Numbered from the stretch's first letter, positions 47,640 through 60,958 are shown. The stretch is DNA of 64,000 bases from Corydoras sp. C115 (GCA_019802505.1 JAFMOC010000105.1:541001-605000), one strand, 5' to 3'. The notes: generated by a model not told the origin, from the sequence alone. Translations and numbers: made by a program.

Positions 47640-47960
47640 CCACTGAAGATTAAGAGCCGATAATAACCGACGTGTTGACGTTCCCTTTCTAACTGTGACC
47701 GATTAATGACGGCAGACTAAAAGAGCATTTCATTAGGGTTTGTGCCCTTGGCCATGGTGATCGGCTGCTTGCGCTCAGCAGAAAACAGATTAGGACATTA
47801 ACTCCTGAGAGGCTGAAGGAACTGTGCAGGCAAAGCCCCAGGGCAGTGTACGGATTCAAAGCGCCCGGTGCTCCATCATGCGCCAGCTAAACTCATTCAT
47901 CATGGACCTGTTTTGCAGAGCTGAGCCGAGGTTTCCTTTTTTTCTTACTTAACTGTTGGG
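47640..47960. promoter_or_regulatory. Candidate conserved noncoding element
   Basis: A unique, relatively GC-rich block (GACCGATTAATGACGGCAG, CCTTGGCCATGGTGATCGG, CATGCGCCAGCTAAACTC) in otherwise AT-rich DNA. No exon structure recognised. Confidence 0.35.
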
Positions 47961-49510
47961 AAAAAGAGCAGCTCAGGGGGTCCTAGGGTGTTGTTCGCAA
48001 ACCCATTTTTAGAAAACAAACAGAATGTGATGGTTAGATTAAATGTAGGGCAAGACATACACTGGGTTAGTCTACTGTGACTTGCTACACTTTAGTAAGA
48101 AGAAAGAACAAAACACAATTTTCTTATCTAATTAAAGGCATACAGTTTTGACACAAAGACAGTTATACTGATGCAGGAATAGATCTTCCCTCAGCTGCTT
48201 CCAAAGAAGTAAAGTTTTTATTGTCTTTATAACATAAATGTCTGTGATCTAAAGGAACTCTGCTAAACACATGGAGTGTTCACTATTTAATGGCTTATGC
48301 TGTAGCTGTTGGATCAATAAAGACATTAGTGTTAGGAGCTAGTGATAGAAATAATTTTATTGTTGTACCCATCTATGTGGCTGGACAGGTTTTTAAAAAT
48401 TTGAAAGTTTCCAACCACCAAATTAAAGGTCAGGCCCCATTATAAATGTTTTTAATTAAAAATGTCTTCAATCATGAATTATAAAAATGTGTTAATTTTT
48501 TTATACCTAAGCTCTGCCTTGGCTCACATTCACTTGTATGCATTTTGCCTAAGGAGATGCGAGTATGTTTATGCATGTGTATATAAGTGCATATGAGAGT
48601 GTGTGTGTTCCTGCATGCCGGGATGAGTTTATGCTAATGACCAGTGAGAGTGTCGTGTTGTGTTCTGTGTGTGTGTGTCAGTGTGTGCAAGTGTGCGTCC
48701 TCACATGGCTTTTTGAATGAGATGAATGGCTTACAGATGGCCCACTCAATACAATGAAATGAGACATGCAAAGAATGGGTGGGGCATGTTCAAGAAGGGG
48801 CAGTCCAAGCAGCTGAGCACCTGCCTGTCTCCTGTCAAAAGGAATATAGAATCATAGTTATTTTTTATTTAACAGTTAATAAGTTGAATTAAATAGAATC
48901 TGTGCAAAAAATATGGAAAAGGAACCTTTGGGTGTGATCTTTGAAGCTAGAAGTTCTACTTGTAATCCATATTAATAAGCTGATTAAAATTGCCATATGA
49001 TCTCATAGGGGGGAAAAATACAAAAAGGAAAAAGTAACACAGACCTATTTAACTGATTAGGTGACTTTGACATGGAGTGGTTGAAGGTCACTTCGTCAGC
49101 TGAAAGGTCAACTAAAGGACAGGGAACGAATAGGGTCAGCGGCCTTAAATCAAGTAGGAGAGCTGGGTAAACGATTCAGAAAAGGGGGACGAAACCGCAG
49201 CTGATTCCACCGTCTGTGTGTATTGTTGTTCCTGATCAGTGAGACGTGCTGCCCGTTATTGTCTGTCTATCTGTCTCTTTCTTTCTTCATCACTCTCTCT
49301 GTTCAGCACCTCCTGTCTGCAAGCAGTTCGTCCAGCATGAGAATCCAATCGAATTTTGGGACTAGACATGGCAGACAGATGAATCGTTGCATGGTTTAGT
49401 GGATGAGATTTGGTTATTTGTGGTTTGGTTCAACTTGTTCCTCTAACGCAGCTCTAAAGCAAACCTTTTTCTTCGCTTAAGCTTTAACATGTGAAGCACC
49501 AGTTTACATG
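47961..49510. other. Intergenic DNA without recognised gene
   Basis: Unique AT-rich sequence with short GT-rich patches at 48595-48695 and a CTGTCTAT patch at 49262-49300. Confidence 0.6.
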
Positions 49511-49800
49511 CTTTTGACTCGCCATGCCTCATTGCTTTGCTTTGCCTCACTCTGCTTTGTCTAATCAGTGTTAGTCTGATTTACCTCACTTTCCTTTATC
49601 TTGTCTTGCTTTGTTTTGACTCACTTTGCTTTGTTTTGTTTTGTATTTGCTTTGTTCTGCTATACTTTACGTTGTCTAACATTTCATTGCCTCGGTAGTT
49701 ATCGCCACACCTTGTTTAACCCAAATACGGATACAATGGTAATAACTATTAAATTAAGAAATAAAATGTGTGTGTGTGAAAATCCCATTGCTTTGCATTA

Positions 49801-50204
49801 TTCATTCATTCATTATCTCCCGCTTTATCCTCTATTAGGGTCACGGTGTTTTTTAAATTCATTTATTCATTATCTCCCACTTTATCCTCTATTAGGGTCG
49901 CGGTGGGGTTCCCCATGCCCATCCAGGGGAGAACGTCTCGGGCGCTGGGCAGATAGACCCAGGACCGGGCGCCAATCCATCGCTGGGCACACACTCACTC
50001 ACACAGACACACTCTATATGGGGCAATTTGGAGAATTCAATTGACTTGATCCATGTTTTTGGACTGTGGGAGGAAACCGGAGAACCCGGAGGAAACCCAC
50101 GCAGACACGGGAAGAACATGGAAACTCCACCCAGATGGGGATTCGAACCGGGAATCCCTAGCGCTGAGAGACGAACATGCTAACCACTAAGCCACCTTGC
50201 CGCC
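49801..50204 (-). repeat. V-SINE copy with duplicated 3' tail
   Basis: The left end carries two tails in tandem: CATTATCTCCCGCTTTATCC with GGGTCACGGTG, then a T run, then CATTATCTCCCACTTTATCC with GGGTCGCGGTG and the rest of the element. One target-site duplication, TTGCTTTGCATTA (49788-49800 and 50205-50217), encloses both. Confidence 0.9.
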
Positions 50205-50426
50205 TTGCTTTGCATTAATAAAACAATAATGTATACATTATATAGAGGATACATATTATATAGAGCATACAGAACATGCTGTTGCCGCTTGCAGAATAGG
50301 AGTAGCACTCCTCCACCTGGTTAACTTGAGAAGTAAGCAGTGAATATCCCGCCAGACCCCACACATGTACACATGTACACGTCTCTGCTTACTGCTGGTC
50401 ATCGAAGTTAGAAACCGACTGAGATC

Positions 50427-50695
50427 CCTTAAGCTGTGTTCACACAGAACGGAAAATGTCAGCATCAGAAGTCTCTGCTATGACTGCACATTACTCTTAA
50501 CTTAATTTATAGTCCTGCTGGACCCAATGAGTAGTTTTTGCCAGACAAAGCTTTGCTTGTATGAATGATTTTCACTAATTATGCTTGTAGGCTCATATGA
50601 TGTAGCCCAGTCTGTTTTTCTTCTGCCAGTCACCTAACTATGATTTGCACTGGGCGAGAAATTCACTTGACGTTCGGTGTGAACTTGACTTTACA
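50427..50695. mobile_element. Possible MITE
   Basis: GCTGTGTTCACACAGAACG at the left and CGTTCGGTGTGAACTTGAC at the right are imperfect inverted ends about 270 bases apart, typical of a small nonautonomous DNA transposon. No clear target-site duplication. Confidence 0.35.
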
Positions 50696-51559
50696 CCTTC
50701 CCCTGTCTCGCTTTAATTAGTCTCATCTGGCTTCACTTCGCGTTGCTGTGCTTTGTCTGATTTTGCTAAGATTTGCTTTGTTTAGTTTGCCTTACCTTGC
50801 TTCGACTTGCTTTTGCCTGCCCATTGCTTTGCATTACATTGGCCTACAAAGAGCCTTTACCACAACCACTTTACAATCATTTTATCAAAAACAGGTTTTA
50901 ATTTATTGTGAAGTTATTCAGTACGACAAGTAAAAAAAACCACCAAAACTTTCAAACTGAGGACACAATAAGGGCCAGAAATGGGATTTATCAGGCCCAG
51001 GAATGACCTTTATTCACAGATTAAATTAAAGTATGATGAAATTGCCAGCACCGGAATTGACACGCCACTTCTCTGTTCGCTGTGATCCAATACCACCGCC
51101 ATCCCGTTGCTACCACTGCTACCTCTCTTCATGCTCTGCATCTTGCCTATATTCCATTAGTGGAACCTCTAGGAGGTGTGTTAATTACCTTTAATTACTG
51201 TCCATTGCCCTCGGTTCTGCCTAACTCCCCTCGAGCAGTGTCCAGTTGTCCACACCGCTACCATTCTTTCTCCAAACTGTTGCCACATTGGTAAAAATAC
51301 ATAACTGTCTTTAATGACTTTGCATGCTGGTGCCTTACGGTTACCTCTTGATAGTACTAGCTATCATAATTTAAAATATATGTATAATAATGAATCATTA
51401 GAAACAAAATGATCCAATGTCTTATAAGATAATCATATATGATAAACATTAAATTATTTTGCGATACCAAATCTTAAAGGCAAAAATTGTGATCCACTGC
51501 AATAAATTGGATTTCATGTTTTTTCATGTCTTACAGTAATAGCAAAAAGAAAAAATATT

Positions 51560-52060
51560 TTTATCACTTTAAAAAATGAGGCTACCTGTGTTAACACATT
51601 CCATCCCGCTGCTATTTAATCAGTGTAGATTATATTTACCTTAAAGATCCCGAATCACCATTCATGGGAGGAAAAATCCCAAATGTGATTATGGAGATGA
51701 GGAATTAGCGCGGAGATGAGTCGAGGCTAATGCATGGTAATGACCTGACAGCAGTATTACTGCCCTCTCTCTCACCCAACCTTTATTAGCATATCTTGCA
51801 GAGCAGAAAGGTGTGGAGGCGAAGGATGGAGGACAGAGAGAACGGATGGAGAGCAGGACAGAGTGATAAGAGGCTGCAGGGCTTGTGATGGTGATAAAAT
51901 AGACACGAGATGATCCCTCTCTGCCTCTTTCTTATTTTTTCCTATTTTTCTTATCACCAGTAAGCACATACCCATCAGCTGAGGAGCACACGGGCTAAAA
52001 GCGGTATGATGTAGAAAATTCACAATAACCAAACCAGCATCATAACTTTCAAAATGGACT
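51560..52060. other. Unique block, candidate noncoding element
   Basis: GGAATTAGCGCGGAGATGAG, GGCTAATGCATGGTAATG and CAGTATTACTGCC within repeat-free sequence. No coding frame recognised. Confidence 0.25.
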
Positions 52061-52274
52061 CTTCTTTCAGCACCAGGGCATGGATTAGTTTAGTGGAGTC
52101 TTCTAATATTTTTAAGTTTACTTTAAATAGTTTATTAAAAGTATTTTTCTTTAAATAATGTTTTAAGTCTAGGTCATTTTAAATGATCTTCGAAAAAAAA
52201 AAATTTTCACAAACTGAATGCCAAGCTAGTGAGAAGTATGTGTAAAAACCATCCTTTTTTAAAAAAATTATAGT

Positions 52275-52475
52275 TACATTTGGTCATTTATCAGACGCTT
52301 TTATCCAAAACGACTTGCAAGGTGAACACAGGGTTAATCACAGCATCCCTGGAGCAATGAGGGTTAAGGGTCTTGCTCAAGGAGCCACATTGGTAACTTC
52401 AGTGGACCTGGGATTTGAACCCCCAACCTTCAGATTGATAGCCCAACGTCCTAACCACTGAGCTACTGCGCCCAC
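52275..52475 (-). repeat. Second-family tRNA-headed SINE, best copy
   Basis: On the minus strand: GTAGCTCAGTGGTTAGGACG (A-box-like), GGTTCAAATCCC-type B-box, and a 3' tail GTCGTTTTGGATAAAAGCG. About 200 bases, the most intact of the seven copies. Confidence 0.75.
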
Positions 52476-52919
52476 CGCTTTTTGGTGATATGAAGTAGCA
52501 GTAAACCTTTTGGAAGAATTTTATACACCAAAAACACACGCCCACACACAAGTGATTATTTTTATGGTTCTATACAATAATAAATGAATAATAGTATGCA
52601 TCAGGATATAATTAAAACATTTTGTTATTAGTATGTCTTATGTAAAGTAAATATATGAACAACACATTACAAATTACATATTAAATGAAGCCAAAATGAA
52701 AAACAACTTGAGAAACTATACACAACAAATCAGTGTGACCTTTAACGGCAAATATTTTAGTTCATTTAAAACATTTTTTACAATGTTGCTTCAGTTTATA
52801 AGGTTCTGTTTTTTTCTTACGCAGTTTTTTTTTATTGCAGATTCAGTGGTGTGTTTGACTTCTATGTCCAGTTGCATGACCCAGTTTGGTCAAGTATTAA
52901 TTGTCAGATAGCTGACCTC

Positions 52920-53500
52920 ACATTTACACGGAGTATGCATAGTAAACTCCGTGACTGCAGGGTGACCAGGTTCTCTGGCAGAAAATCATAATCTCTCCTT
53001 CACCGTGCATGATTGTTGGTATGATGTGTTTGTGATATACTGTGGAGCAATGCATTGTGGTTAAACATCTCCACTTTGGCATCCTCTGTTTAAAAGACAT
53101 TGTTTCAGAATCTTGTTGTTTGTTCATATGGAACTTTGCAAACCTGAGCCATGCTGCCAAGTTCTTTTCTGAAAGAAGACACCTTCTCTTGGCAACACTT
53201 CCATACAAGTCAGTCTCGTTCAGTCTTTTTCTAATTGTATTGTCAGGAACCTGAACATTTAACAAGTTAACTGAGGCTTGACTTTAAAGTGTGTGGAAAT
53301 GGCCTTGTAACACTTCCCAGATCGGTGAGCAGCAACAATTGTTTTTCTAAGATCACTGCTGATCTTTTTCCTACTTCATATTGTGTAAACAAACACCTCA
53401 ATGCTGTGGACCAGAAAACTGCCAAGACATTTTTTATAGAGGTGGTCACACTTACTAACGATCAATTAATCACAAGAATATAACTTACAGAACCTGACTG
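52920..53500 (-). pseudogene. Tc1-like transposase remnant
   Basis: Minus-strand frames encode ISSDLRKTIVAAHRSGKCYK (N-terminal helix-turn-helix region) and, in another frame, RKRLNETDLYGSVAKRR and LRFAKFHMNK, followed by a region matching the first part of the DDE domain. The frame is broken between the parts and the C-terminal half is absent at 52920. A cut-and-paste transposase is the ancestral function; this copy is dead. Confidence 0.75.
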
Positions 53501-53657
53501 CTTCTTACCTCCCTATTTAATATAAAGATTTACTCTTTTAACACACCAGTTTTACATTATGTTTTGCGCTACATTTGTAAAATAAATAATGCCAGTGTTT
53601 TTTAATTTTTATTTATATCTGTGGTTGCATTCATCTCATTTTAAGACCTTCAAAGGA

Positions 53658-53658
53658 A

Positions 53659-53755
<97 letters not shown>
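53658..53755 (+). repeat. Poly(A)-(TA)n microsatellite
   Basis: About 20 A followed by about 38 TA units. Confidence 0.97.
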
Positions 53756-55000
53756 CCACATACTGTATTCATATATTTTCCATTCCGTTTCCCATATCAG
53801 TAGGAGAAATGCAGCTTATCTACATTTTGCGATGTTTGTGTTCTAAAATTTTATTTTGAAGCCCATTTTAAAAAGCTTGTCTTCATTGCCCCAGAAATGT
53901 CTTTGCCATGTGACTGAACTGCCAAAATTAAACCAAAAAAATGTTTTTTTTTAATAAAACAATTGCTATTTTAATGACCGAAACTGAATCACTTTCTTTA
54001 TAGTTTCAAGTGACCGCCTTGGTCCTCACAAGGTTTTATTCTTTAAAACAAAACAGACAACAGGGAGTTTTTTCCTTGCCATTTTCACTTTGATTTGCTC
54101 GTTGATGATTAGTACACTGCAGTGCTCAGTGTGTAGCAAATGACCTATAGTAAAATGTACTAAAATGTAAAACTTATATTATTTTTTTTTAGTATTTGCA
54201 TTGCTGCCTAATTTTGACCTTATAAAAACAACCTAATTAAACTGTAAAGAATAAATGAAATGGAAAAATAGGAATAGCCAGGCATATATGATCTTTTACA
54301 TATCACACACACACACACACATACACACTACATATGATGAACTATGCCTGTGCCATGCTTCACCAGCAGATAAATCATAAGCATTATGTTATGGTCTAAC
54401 ACACACACAGCACGTAATGCATCATTTTATCTGTATCCGACACATTCTGTCAATTTCCACCATACAGCCCGCTCTCGTAATTCATGCCTGACTGCACAGG
54501 TGCTTACCGCTTCACAGATACAATCACTGTATCGACGAGTGCCAGGGTCTGCATCGACCCATTTTTAGGGCATCATTGGAATAAATAACTGTACTGGAGT
54601 TGATTATTAGGAAATTCTGTCCTTTATTATGTCAATTGATCTGTATGTACCCACATGGTTTATGATATTATAGGACGTATAACCATATCATTACTGACCA
54701 CCCATGCAGTTCTACCATAGATTAGAATTCACAGCTTCAGGAATGGAATATCATTAGAGTGCATATCGTGGTGTATGCTATATTAGAACATTTTGTATTC
54801 TCTCTTCTTAAAAGCTAATAGAATCAACACAAATCTAACAGCAGCAACAACTTTTTAAAAAATATATTGTAATTCACACAATAATACATTCACCAAGCAT
54901 TTTTGGGAAACCTTGCATTTCCTCTTTTCTGATTTGCTTATTCGGGTCAAGGTGAGGCATGCTAGAGCCTAACACCAAAGTGTAAATGGCAGGAAAACAG
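53756..55000. other. AT-rich intergenic DNA
   Basis: No gene or clear repeat recognised; only short (CA)n at 54304-54322. Confidence 0.6.
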
Positions 55001-55007
55001 CCTGCAA

Positions 55008-55245
55008 AGGTTGCCTGTCTATTGCATGACCAACACACACATTAGTGAATGCATTTGCACTTATGGAAGATTTAAACTTTCCACTTCACCTACTAGCAAG
55101 TTTTGGACTGTAAAAGAAAACCCATGTAGATATAGGGAGAACAAACAAACTTCACTCAGAGAGGACCTTGTCCTGTCCAGCAATTACGCCTAGGACCTTC
55201 CCACTGTAAGGAGAGATAAATACATTACTACCACACCTACCATGC
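55008..55245 (-). repeat. Very old V-SINE remnant
   Basis: GCCTGTCTATTGCATGACC, TTTTGGACTGTAAAAGAAA, CCCATGTAGATATAGGGAG follow the V-SINE order at high divergence. Confidence 0.5.
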
Positions 55246-56189
55246 AATTATCATATCTAATCTAGCCAAATTTTATATTTCTGAAAGTAATTAATCAAAG
55301 TGATTTCTAAGACCATACAAATTTTACAGAAACAGTTAAATAACTGAAATACAATCGATACATTTTATGTTAGGATCTTGACATCAAAAAAAAAAAGATT
55401 TTTACAAAGCCTTTTAATAGATTTTATCAAGACATACAAGTTAATATAAAAATATCAAGGTTTGTGACATCAAAGTCTTAAGGGTCTTTCACTACTGGTA
55501 AAATTTGTAATGATTGGGATAAAACACAAAAAGAAAATTCTGGATTAATGGGACAGCCATTATACATGCTATTCGACCAAATCTTGTAATCTTATTGTGC
55601 TTCACCAAGAGACTCATAGACCCCTAATGAACAATAAAAAGAGGTAAGAAGCTTTTGAATCACTTATTTTCCCACCTTCGGTCACTTGGTGGTTCCCCCA
55701 AAGCCACTGTATCAATTGGCACTGGTATTGGTGGTTAATCAGGCGTGAGGGTGTCTGAAGGTCCCATCTGGATGCAGCTCCAGGGGACGAGGGGTCGAGT
55801 GACTGGCACATGTCTGTGAATGGTGGGAGTATGATAGGGCCATACCCGGCCAGCTGATGCCCCCCCCAGCTGATAGATGTCTGACACTTTCAGTCCAATA
55901 CTATTAGTTCTGGATTTTTTGGCCAGTGTGACAAGTTCTAAGCATTTTACCTTTTATGAATGGTTATGTTTATGGGTGATATTTCTATTCTGGGAGAGTT
56001 GATACCATTTGGTTTGGTACCTTAAGAACAAATTAGGTGCCTTAGTAAACTACCAGTTTCCACATTCAATAGAAGTGTAGCAATTAATATGCAAGTTTTC
56101 AGGTATTGTTTCTAGACAGAGGTAGGCATAACATTTAGAAATGGCAAAAAAAAAAAATTTCACCACTTTAGCGTTAGTCCATCTTTATA

Positions 56190-56496
56190 CATCTTTATCC
56201 TCTATTAGGGTCACGGGGGGGTTCCCCATGCCCATCCAGGGGGGAATATTTCGGGCACTGGGCAGACACACCCAGGACAGGGAGCCACTCTATTACTGGG
56301 CACACACTCACTCACACAGACACACTCTATTTGGGGTAATTTTGAAGAACTCAATTGACTTGATCCATGTTTTTGGACTGTAGGAGGAAACCGGAGAACC
56401 CGGAGGAAACCCACGCAGACACGGGGAGAACATGGAAACTCCACCCAGATTGTGCTGAGAGGCAAACGTGCTAACCACTAAGCCACCGTGCCACCC
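56190..56496 (-). repeat. V-SINE copy
   Basis: Starts at TTATCCTCTATTAGGGTCAC without an ATGA tail. The B-box region is deleted (CACCCAGATTGTGCTGAGAGG). Head complete. Confidence 0.9.
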
Positions 56497-57412
56497 TACT
56501 ATAGGGTTAGTATGTTGTAAAAAAAAAAAAAAATTTCCATTGTGTCCTGAAGGTTGACTCCAGTGGAGATTGCTTGAGGCTGAAATGGTACATGGAGGAA
56601 AGCTACATTTAATTACTGGTTTTATGTAAAAAAAAAAATGTAATAAAATAATAATAAATAAAAATTACCATTTAAATCTAGAAGCCAGCGAACTGAGATT
56701 AAATAAATCGCCAATTTTTGCCAAGTCTTACCATTGTCAGTGTTTTTTAACTAGAGCATTCAGTAAATCATTTCTGCAGTTAAGCACCGATTGATTGATT
56801 GATTCTCCTTTTCTCTATGGAAAAAGATGGCTGATAAGCAGCCAGAGTGCAGATGTGGTAAAGATTTCTGTATTTAGGGTCAGAACTTCTCAGCAGTCGA
56901 TTAATAACCCCCCGCCCCCCATACTGGAGAGGATTTTCGGATCTGATGGATTTAAGTTAAGGAATCTGTCGGTACAAAGCAACCTCACAGAATGATGTTG
57001 CTTACCTCTGTTTTTGCAAAACCTAAACGCCTAAGATGTACTGTGATAGTAATACTAAATGGCCATAATTGGTGTGCTGATCATTACAGTGACCCGACAT
57101 CTGCTGTTGTTCTTGAAGGGAACGAACATTGAAAACATGAAACATGAAAATTTCTGCCGTGCATATACATTAAGTTACTTACATTTACATTTGGTTATTT
57201 AGCAGATGCTTTTATTCAGAGCAACTTTCAAGTGTCTAAACCTGATATTTGGCATCAGAACACAGGGTCAGTCATGATACAGCCCCCCTGGGGCAATGAG
57301 AGTTAAAAGCCTTTCTCAAGGACCCCCAGTAACTTCGGTAGACCTGGGATTTGAACCCCTAACCTTCAGATTGCTAGTTTCTTTTTATTTACATGTGTGT
57401 ATTATAAAGGAC
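56497..57412. other. Intergenic DNA with a second-family SINE at 57180-57380
   Basis: 57180-57380 has the tail ATTTAGCAGATGCTTTTATTC and the B-box region GGGATTTGAACCCC but loses the A-box end. The rest is unique AT-rich DNA. Confidence 0.55.
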
Positions 57413-57425
57413 TGTGAGTTTAGGC

Positions 57426-57770
57426 GGGTGGCACGATGGCTTAGTGGTTATCACGTTCTCCTCTCAGCGCTAGGGATTCTCAGTTCGAATCCCAATCTGG
57501 GTGGAGTTTCCATGTTCTCCCCGTGTCCCCGTGGGTTTCCTCTGGGTTCTCCGGTTTCCTCCCACAAAACATGGATAAAACATGGATTAAGGTCAATTGA
57601 CTTTCTCTAAATTGACCCATATTGAGTGTTTTTGTGTGTTTGAGTGTGTGCCCAGCAATAGATTGGCGCCCCGTCCTGGGTGTATCTGCCCAGCGCCCGA
57701 AACGTTCTCCTGGGCATGGGGAACACCCCCGCGACCCAAGTAAAGGATAAAGTCAAAGATAATAGATGGA
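57426..57770 (+). repeat. V-SINE copy
   Basis: Head GGGTGGCACGATGGCTTAGTG and target-site duplication TGTGAGTTTAGGC (57413-57425 and 57771-57783). The tail is GATAATAGATGGA. Confidence 0.92.
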
Positions 57771-57852
57771 TGTGAGTTTAGGCTGTAGAATTAAAACCTT
57801 ATTATTTATTTAAAATGAGTACATACAAATGATACATGCAATGACACATTCT

Positions 57853-57885
<33 letters not shown>

Positions 57886-58159
57886 GTTCTGTATTGTAGT
57901 TTTAAAATAATAATATTATAAATGTTCCAGTGTGCTAAATTATGAAGAAAGATATGGGATGCAAAGTAAGGGCATGTGACCCGAGATACATGCTGTCGTT
58001 GCCTTCTGGTTCAGTCAGCCGCTCATACATACACGCACACGTCGCTCATCCAGAAACCCTCACGATGACTGTTAGTTATGCACAAAGCAACTCAGCTGGC
58101 CACCACTCCCCACTTCACAAGGGTCTGACCCTTATGTCCATGTGAGATTGTGTAATTGT

Positions 58160-58165
58160 TTGTGT

Positions 58166-58219
<54 letters not shown>

Positions 58220-58220
58220 G
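58160..58220 (+). repeat. (TG)n microsatellite
   Basis: About 21 TG units followed by TATGTATGTG. Confidence 0.95.
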
Positions 58221-58930
58221 TGTGGAAGAGAGAGAGAATGAGAATCTGTGTGATTGTGTGTTTCTTTAATGCAACCCCTCCTCCTTCAGTCTGCCATTCT
58301 GCTCCTATTCTCCGCCAACTGCTCAAGGCAGGGCTCGAGCTCCGAGGCTCCGGGGCCGCTCTCAACTCTCCCGGTCAATTAAATTCAGATTGAGGATAAA
58401 TGATCTGCAAATTATGTCCCCATAAGTGAGTGAGTGGAGTGTAGTTAGAGACCAGCCGGTCACAGCCGGAGGTTGCTAAGGCTGGCACAGCTCGGTCTGT
58501 GGGGATAAAGAAGATATAACCATCATAAATAAAATGTATCATTTCTTCGGTGCACGATTTTGTTTAGGACATAGCAACATGGCTTTAACTGTTTCACGGA
58601 TGCCAAAATATATACATACCATGAAATTAATGACTATTTAGAAATACGCAAGTTATTAAAGTGTGAGCATCTTATGCTTTAACATCAATTGATTACTTTA
58701 GTTATGAGAGCCTCTCAGTCCTCTGGGAAAATCATTCCACAAACTTTAGTCATAGTAGAATTACTGAGCCACAGGGTCTGGACAAAATCCAAGCATGGTA
58801 GCACTTACATTAACTAATGATCCATGCTTGATGTACTATTACTCATACAAAACAAACCTTTGTTTTAATGCATATTTCTTCTTCAATTTGTTAATTAATT
58901 CAGAATGTGGCAAATGGTACTACAAGATTT
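58221..58930. other. Unique intergenic block
   Basis: 58260-58520 is GC-richer than its surroundings (GAGGCTCCGGGGCCGC, GACCAGCCGGTCACAGCCGG) and may be a noncoding element. No coding gene recognised. Confidence 0.3.
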
Positions 58931-58939
58931 GGTAGATTT

Positions 58940-59275
58940 GCCTGGTATGATCAAATGTGCAACAGGGACCCAACAGGAACCAGCAAATAAAATTGTAAAA
59001 CTATAAAGTCCATCTCTATGGTTAGTGGAGAGAATAGACGGTGTTTCAAGCTGTGAGCCGATACACACAGGACAAGGCGCCAATCCATCGCTGAGCACAC
59101 ACTCCCTCACTCTATATAGGGGCAATTTTCAGCAGCTAATTCACCTTGAATCCATGTTTATGGAGTGTGGGAGAAAACCCACACAACCATGAGGAGAACA
59201 TGAAAGCTCCCAGATCGGGATTCAAACCTGGATCGCCAGTGCTACAAGGCGGACATGATAATCACTACACCACCA
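58940..59275. repeat. Palindromic-repeat fragment plus old V-SINE remnant
   Basis: 58940-59035 matches the end of the palindromic repeat (TTGTAAAACTATAAAGTCC, ATGGTTAGTGGAG). 59050-59275 is a decayed minus-strand V-SINE (GACAAGGCGCCAATCCATCG, GATTCAAACCTGGATCGCC). Confidence 0.6.
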
Positions 59276-60950
59276 TGTCTATTTATGTTATGTTATATAT
59301 ACTCTGTATATTGTACCTTAGGCTACTGTATATAAATTAAACCAAATATCATCTTTTTAGAAATATTATTAACTAATATAGAATAATATTTACTTATTTT
59401 TAAGTGTCTATATTTATCTAATATTTGTTTAGGCACCCTTAAAATTCTATATTCACAAAACAAAGAATGTTGACCCCCATTTAAGCCTCCCTTTTTTGAT
59501 TTTCACTAAAGGTCAATGATCAAATCAAGCAGATATAAACTTGGTAAAGTAAATATAGTGAGATTTATACTTCTTATATTATCCTTCATTTATTTCCCAA
59601 GCTGCTTATTGAAAAGTATTTAATTGTTGTATATGTATATTTGTTTTATTTACTTCATTATCTTGTGAATATAAAACAGCATGTTTTGAATTAGTTCTGT
59701 GAAAATATAGAGTGAATTAGCTAATAGATTCATTAATAGATTAAAAGATGGGCCCGTTTTTAAAAGGGTAAGACTGAACACTGTAAGATATGTTAGCTGT
59801 CAAGTATGGGGGATTAACGTTTTAACAACATTTTAACATTTTCGAGCTAAATTATTGCACCTGTTTATTCATCAACTTGTAACGTGTTTTATACAAAAGA
59901 TTAATGACATTACTTAGATTTCTCTAATTTGGTCTAAGTGAGGTGGCGACTGGAGCTGTTCTGTTAAAAAATACAATAAGGCGTCAAAACAAATTCTCTA
60001 AATATATTGGTTACTTAAATAGCTTCCTTTTTGACTGGAAAATTGCTTGTTACTTGTATGTTATTTCGTTTATCCCTCTCTTCCTTTTCATCTGTCAGTC
60101 AAATTAGCTTTGTGATAGCGCTCGTATTACCTCCATATTTTCTAGCTATTTTAGTCAGCCTGCGTTTTTTATCCATCTGTGACTGACCATGCAGAGAGGG
60201 CGAGAAAGTGAGTGAAAGGCATGTAACGGCTCTTGTCCCTGAGGGCATGATGACACTAAAGAGGTACATGTGGGAAGGGGGTGGGGGAATCTCCCTCTGC
60301 GCCATTCTGTCCTTTTACAACCCGGCAAAATAGCCTTTTAATTTCACCCAACGTCTGGGCCGTCTGCAAAGGCTCACGCATCAATCTCCATCATCAACAT
60401 GCTCTAGGCGCTACATCTCAAGAGACCTCGCCCCCTCACTCGCTCTCTTTCGCTCTCACTTCCGCACTCTTGCTTTTTCTCTCTCACACTTGCTGTTCTC
60501 AGCAAAACAGGACTGCACTGGGCTCTGTGTTCAGACTTCATGTTTTTTTCTAGCTATTTCTTTAATGCATAAAGACTATGAACTATTGTACCATCATATT
60601 ATTTTATTCAGCGGTACTAACAGCAAATTTTAAATTTGGAAAAACTATTTTCTTGCCTCCATACATGAAGGTTTTAGGTTCAGTACCAAACCTTCCAATT
60701 TCAGCACTAATTATTCTGATAGATGTTTAAACGTATTTATTAACAAGATTTACAATACCTATAATGCCATATAAATCTACTAAAATGCTAAAACTTCTAG
60801 TCTCTGGAAATGAAGACCAGATTAGCAGCTGGTAGTACCAGTACTTGACAATACCAACTATTTAGGTTCACTTTGGTTCTGTGATATAAGAATGGATTAT
60901 TATTATTATTATTATTTTTTACCAAAGCACTATTACTAAAATGTTACTCC
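59276..60950. other. Intergenic DNA; unique block 60080-60540
   Basis: AT-rich until 60080. 60080-60540 is repeat-free and more complex (TGTGATAGCGCTCGTATTAC, CACGCATCAATCTCCATC). No coding gene recognised. Confidence 0.35.
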
Positions 60951-60956
60951 ATTTCT

Positions 60957-60958
<2 letters not shown>

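Larger units (their letters stand above)
49510..50840 (+). repeat. Degenerate CTTTG/TTGCT array in two blocks
   Basis: Blocks at about 49510-49700 and 50730-50840 are built from imperfect CTTTG, TTGCT and TCACTTTGC units. CCCATTGCTTTGCATTA occurs at both 49784-49800 and 50820-50836. A V-SINE (49801-50204) and unrelated DNA lie between. Confidence 0.65.

Noticed and set aside
50256..50465. Open frame with similarity to a host gene
   Set aside because: No recognisable domain; it overlaps a probable MITE end at 50427.
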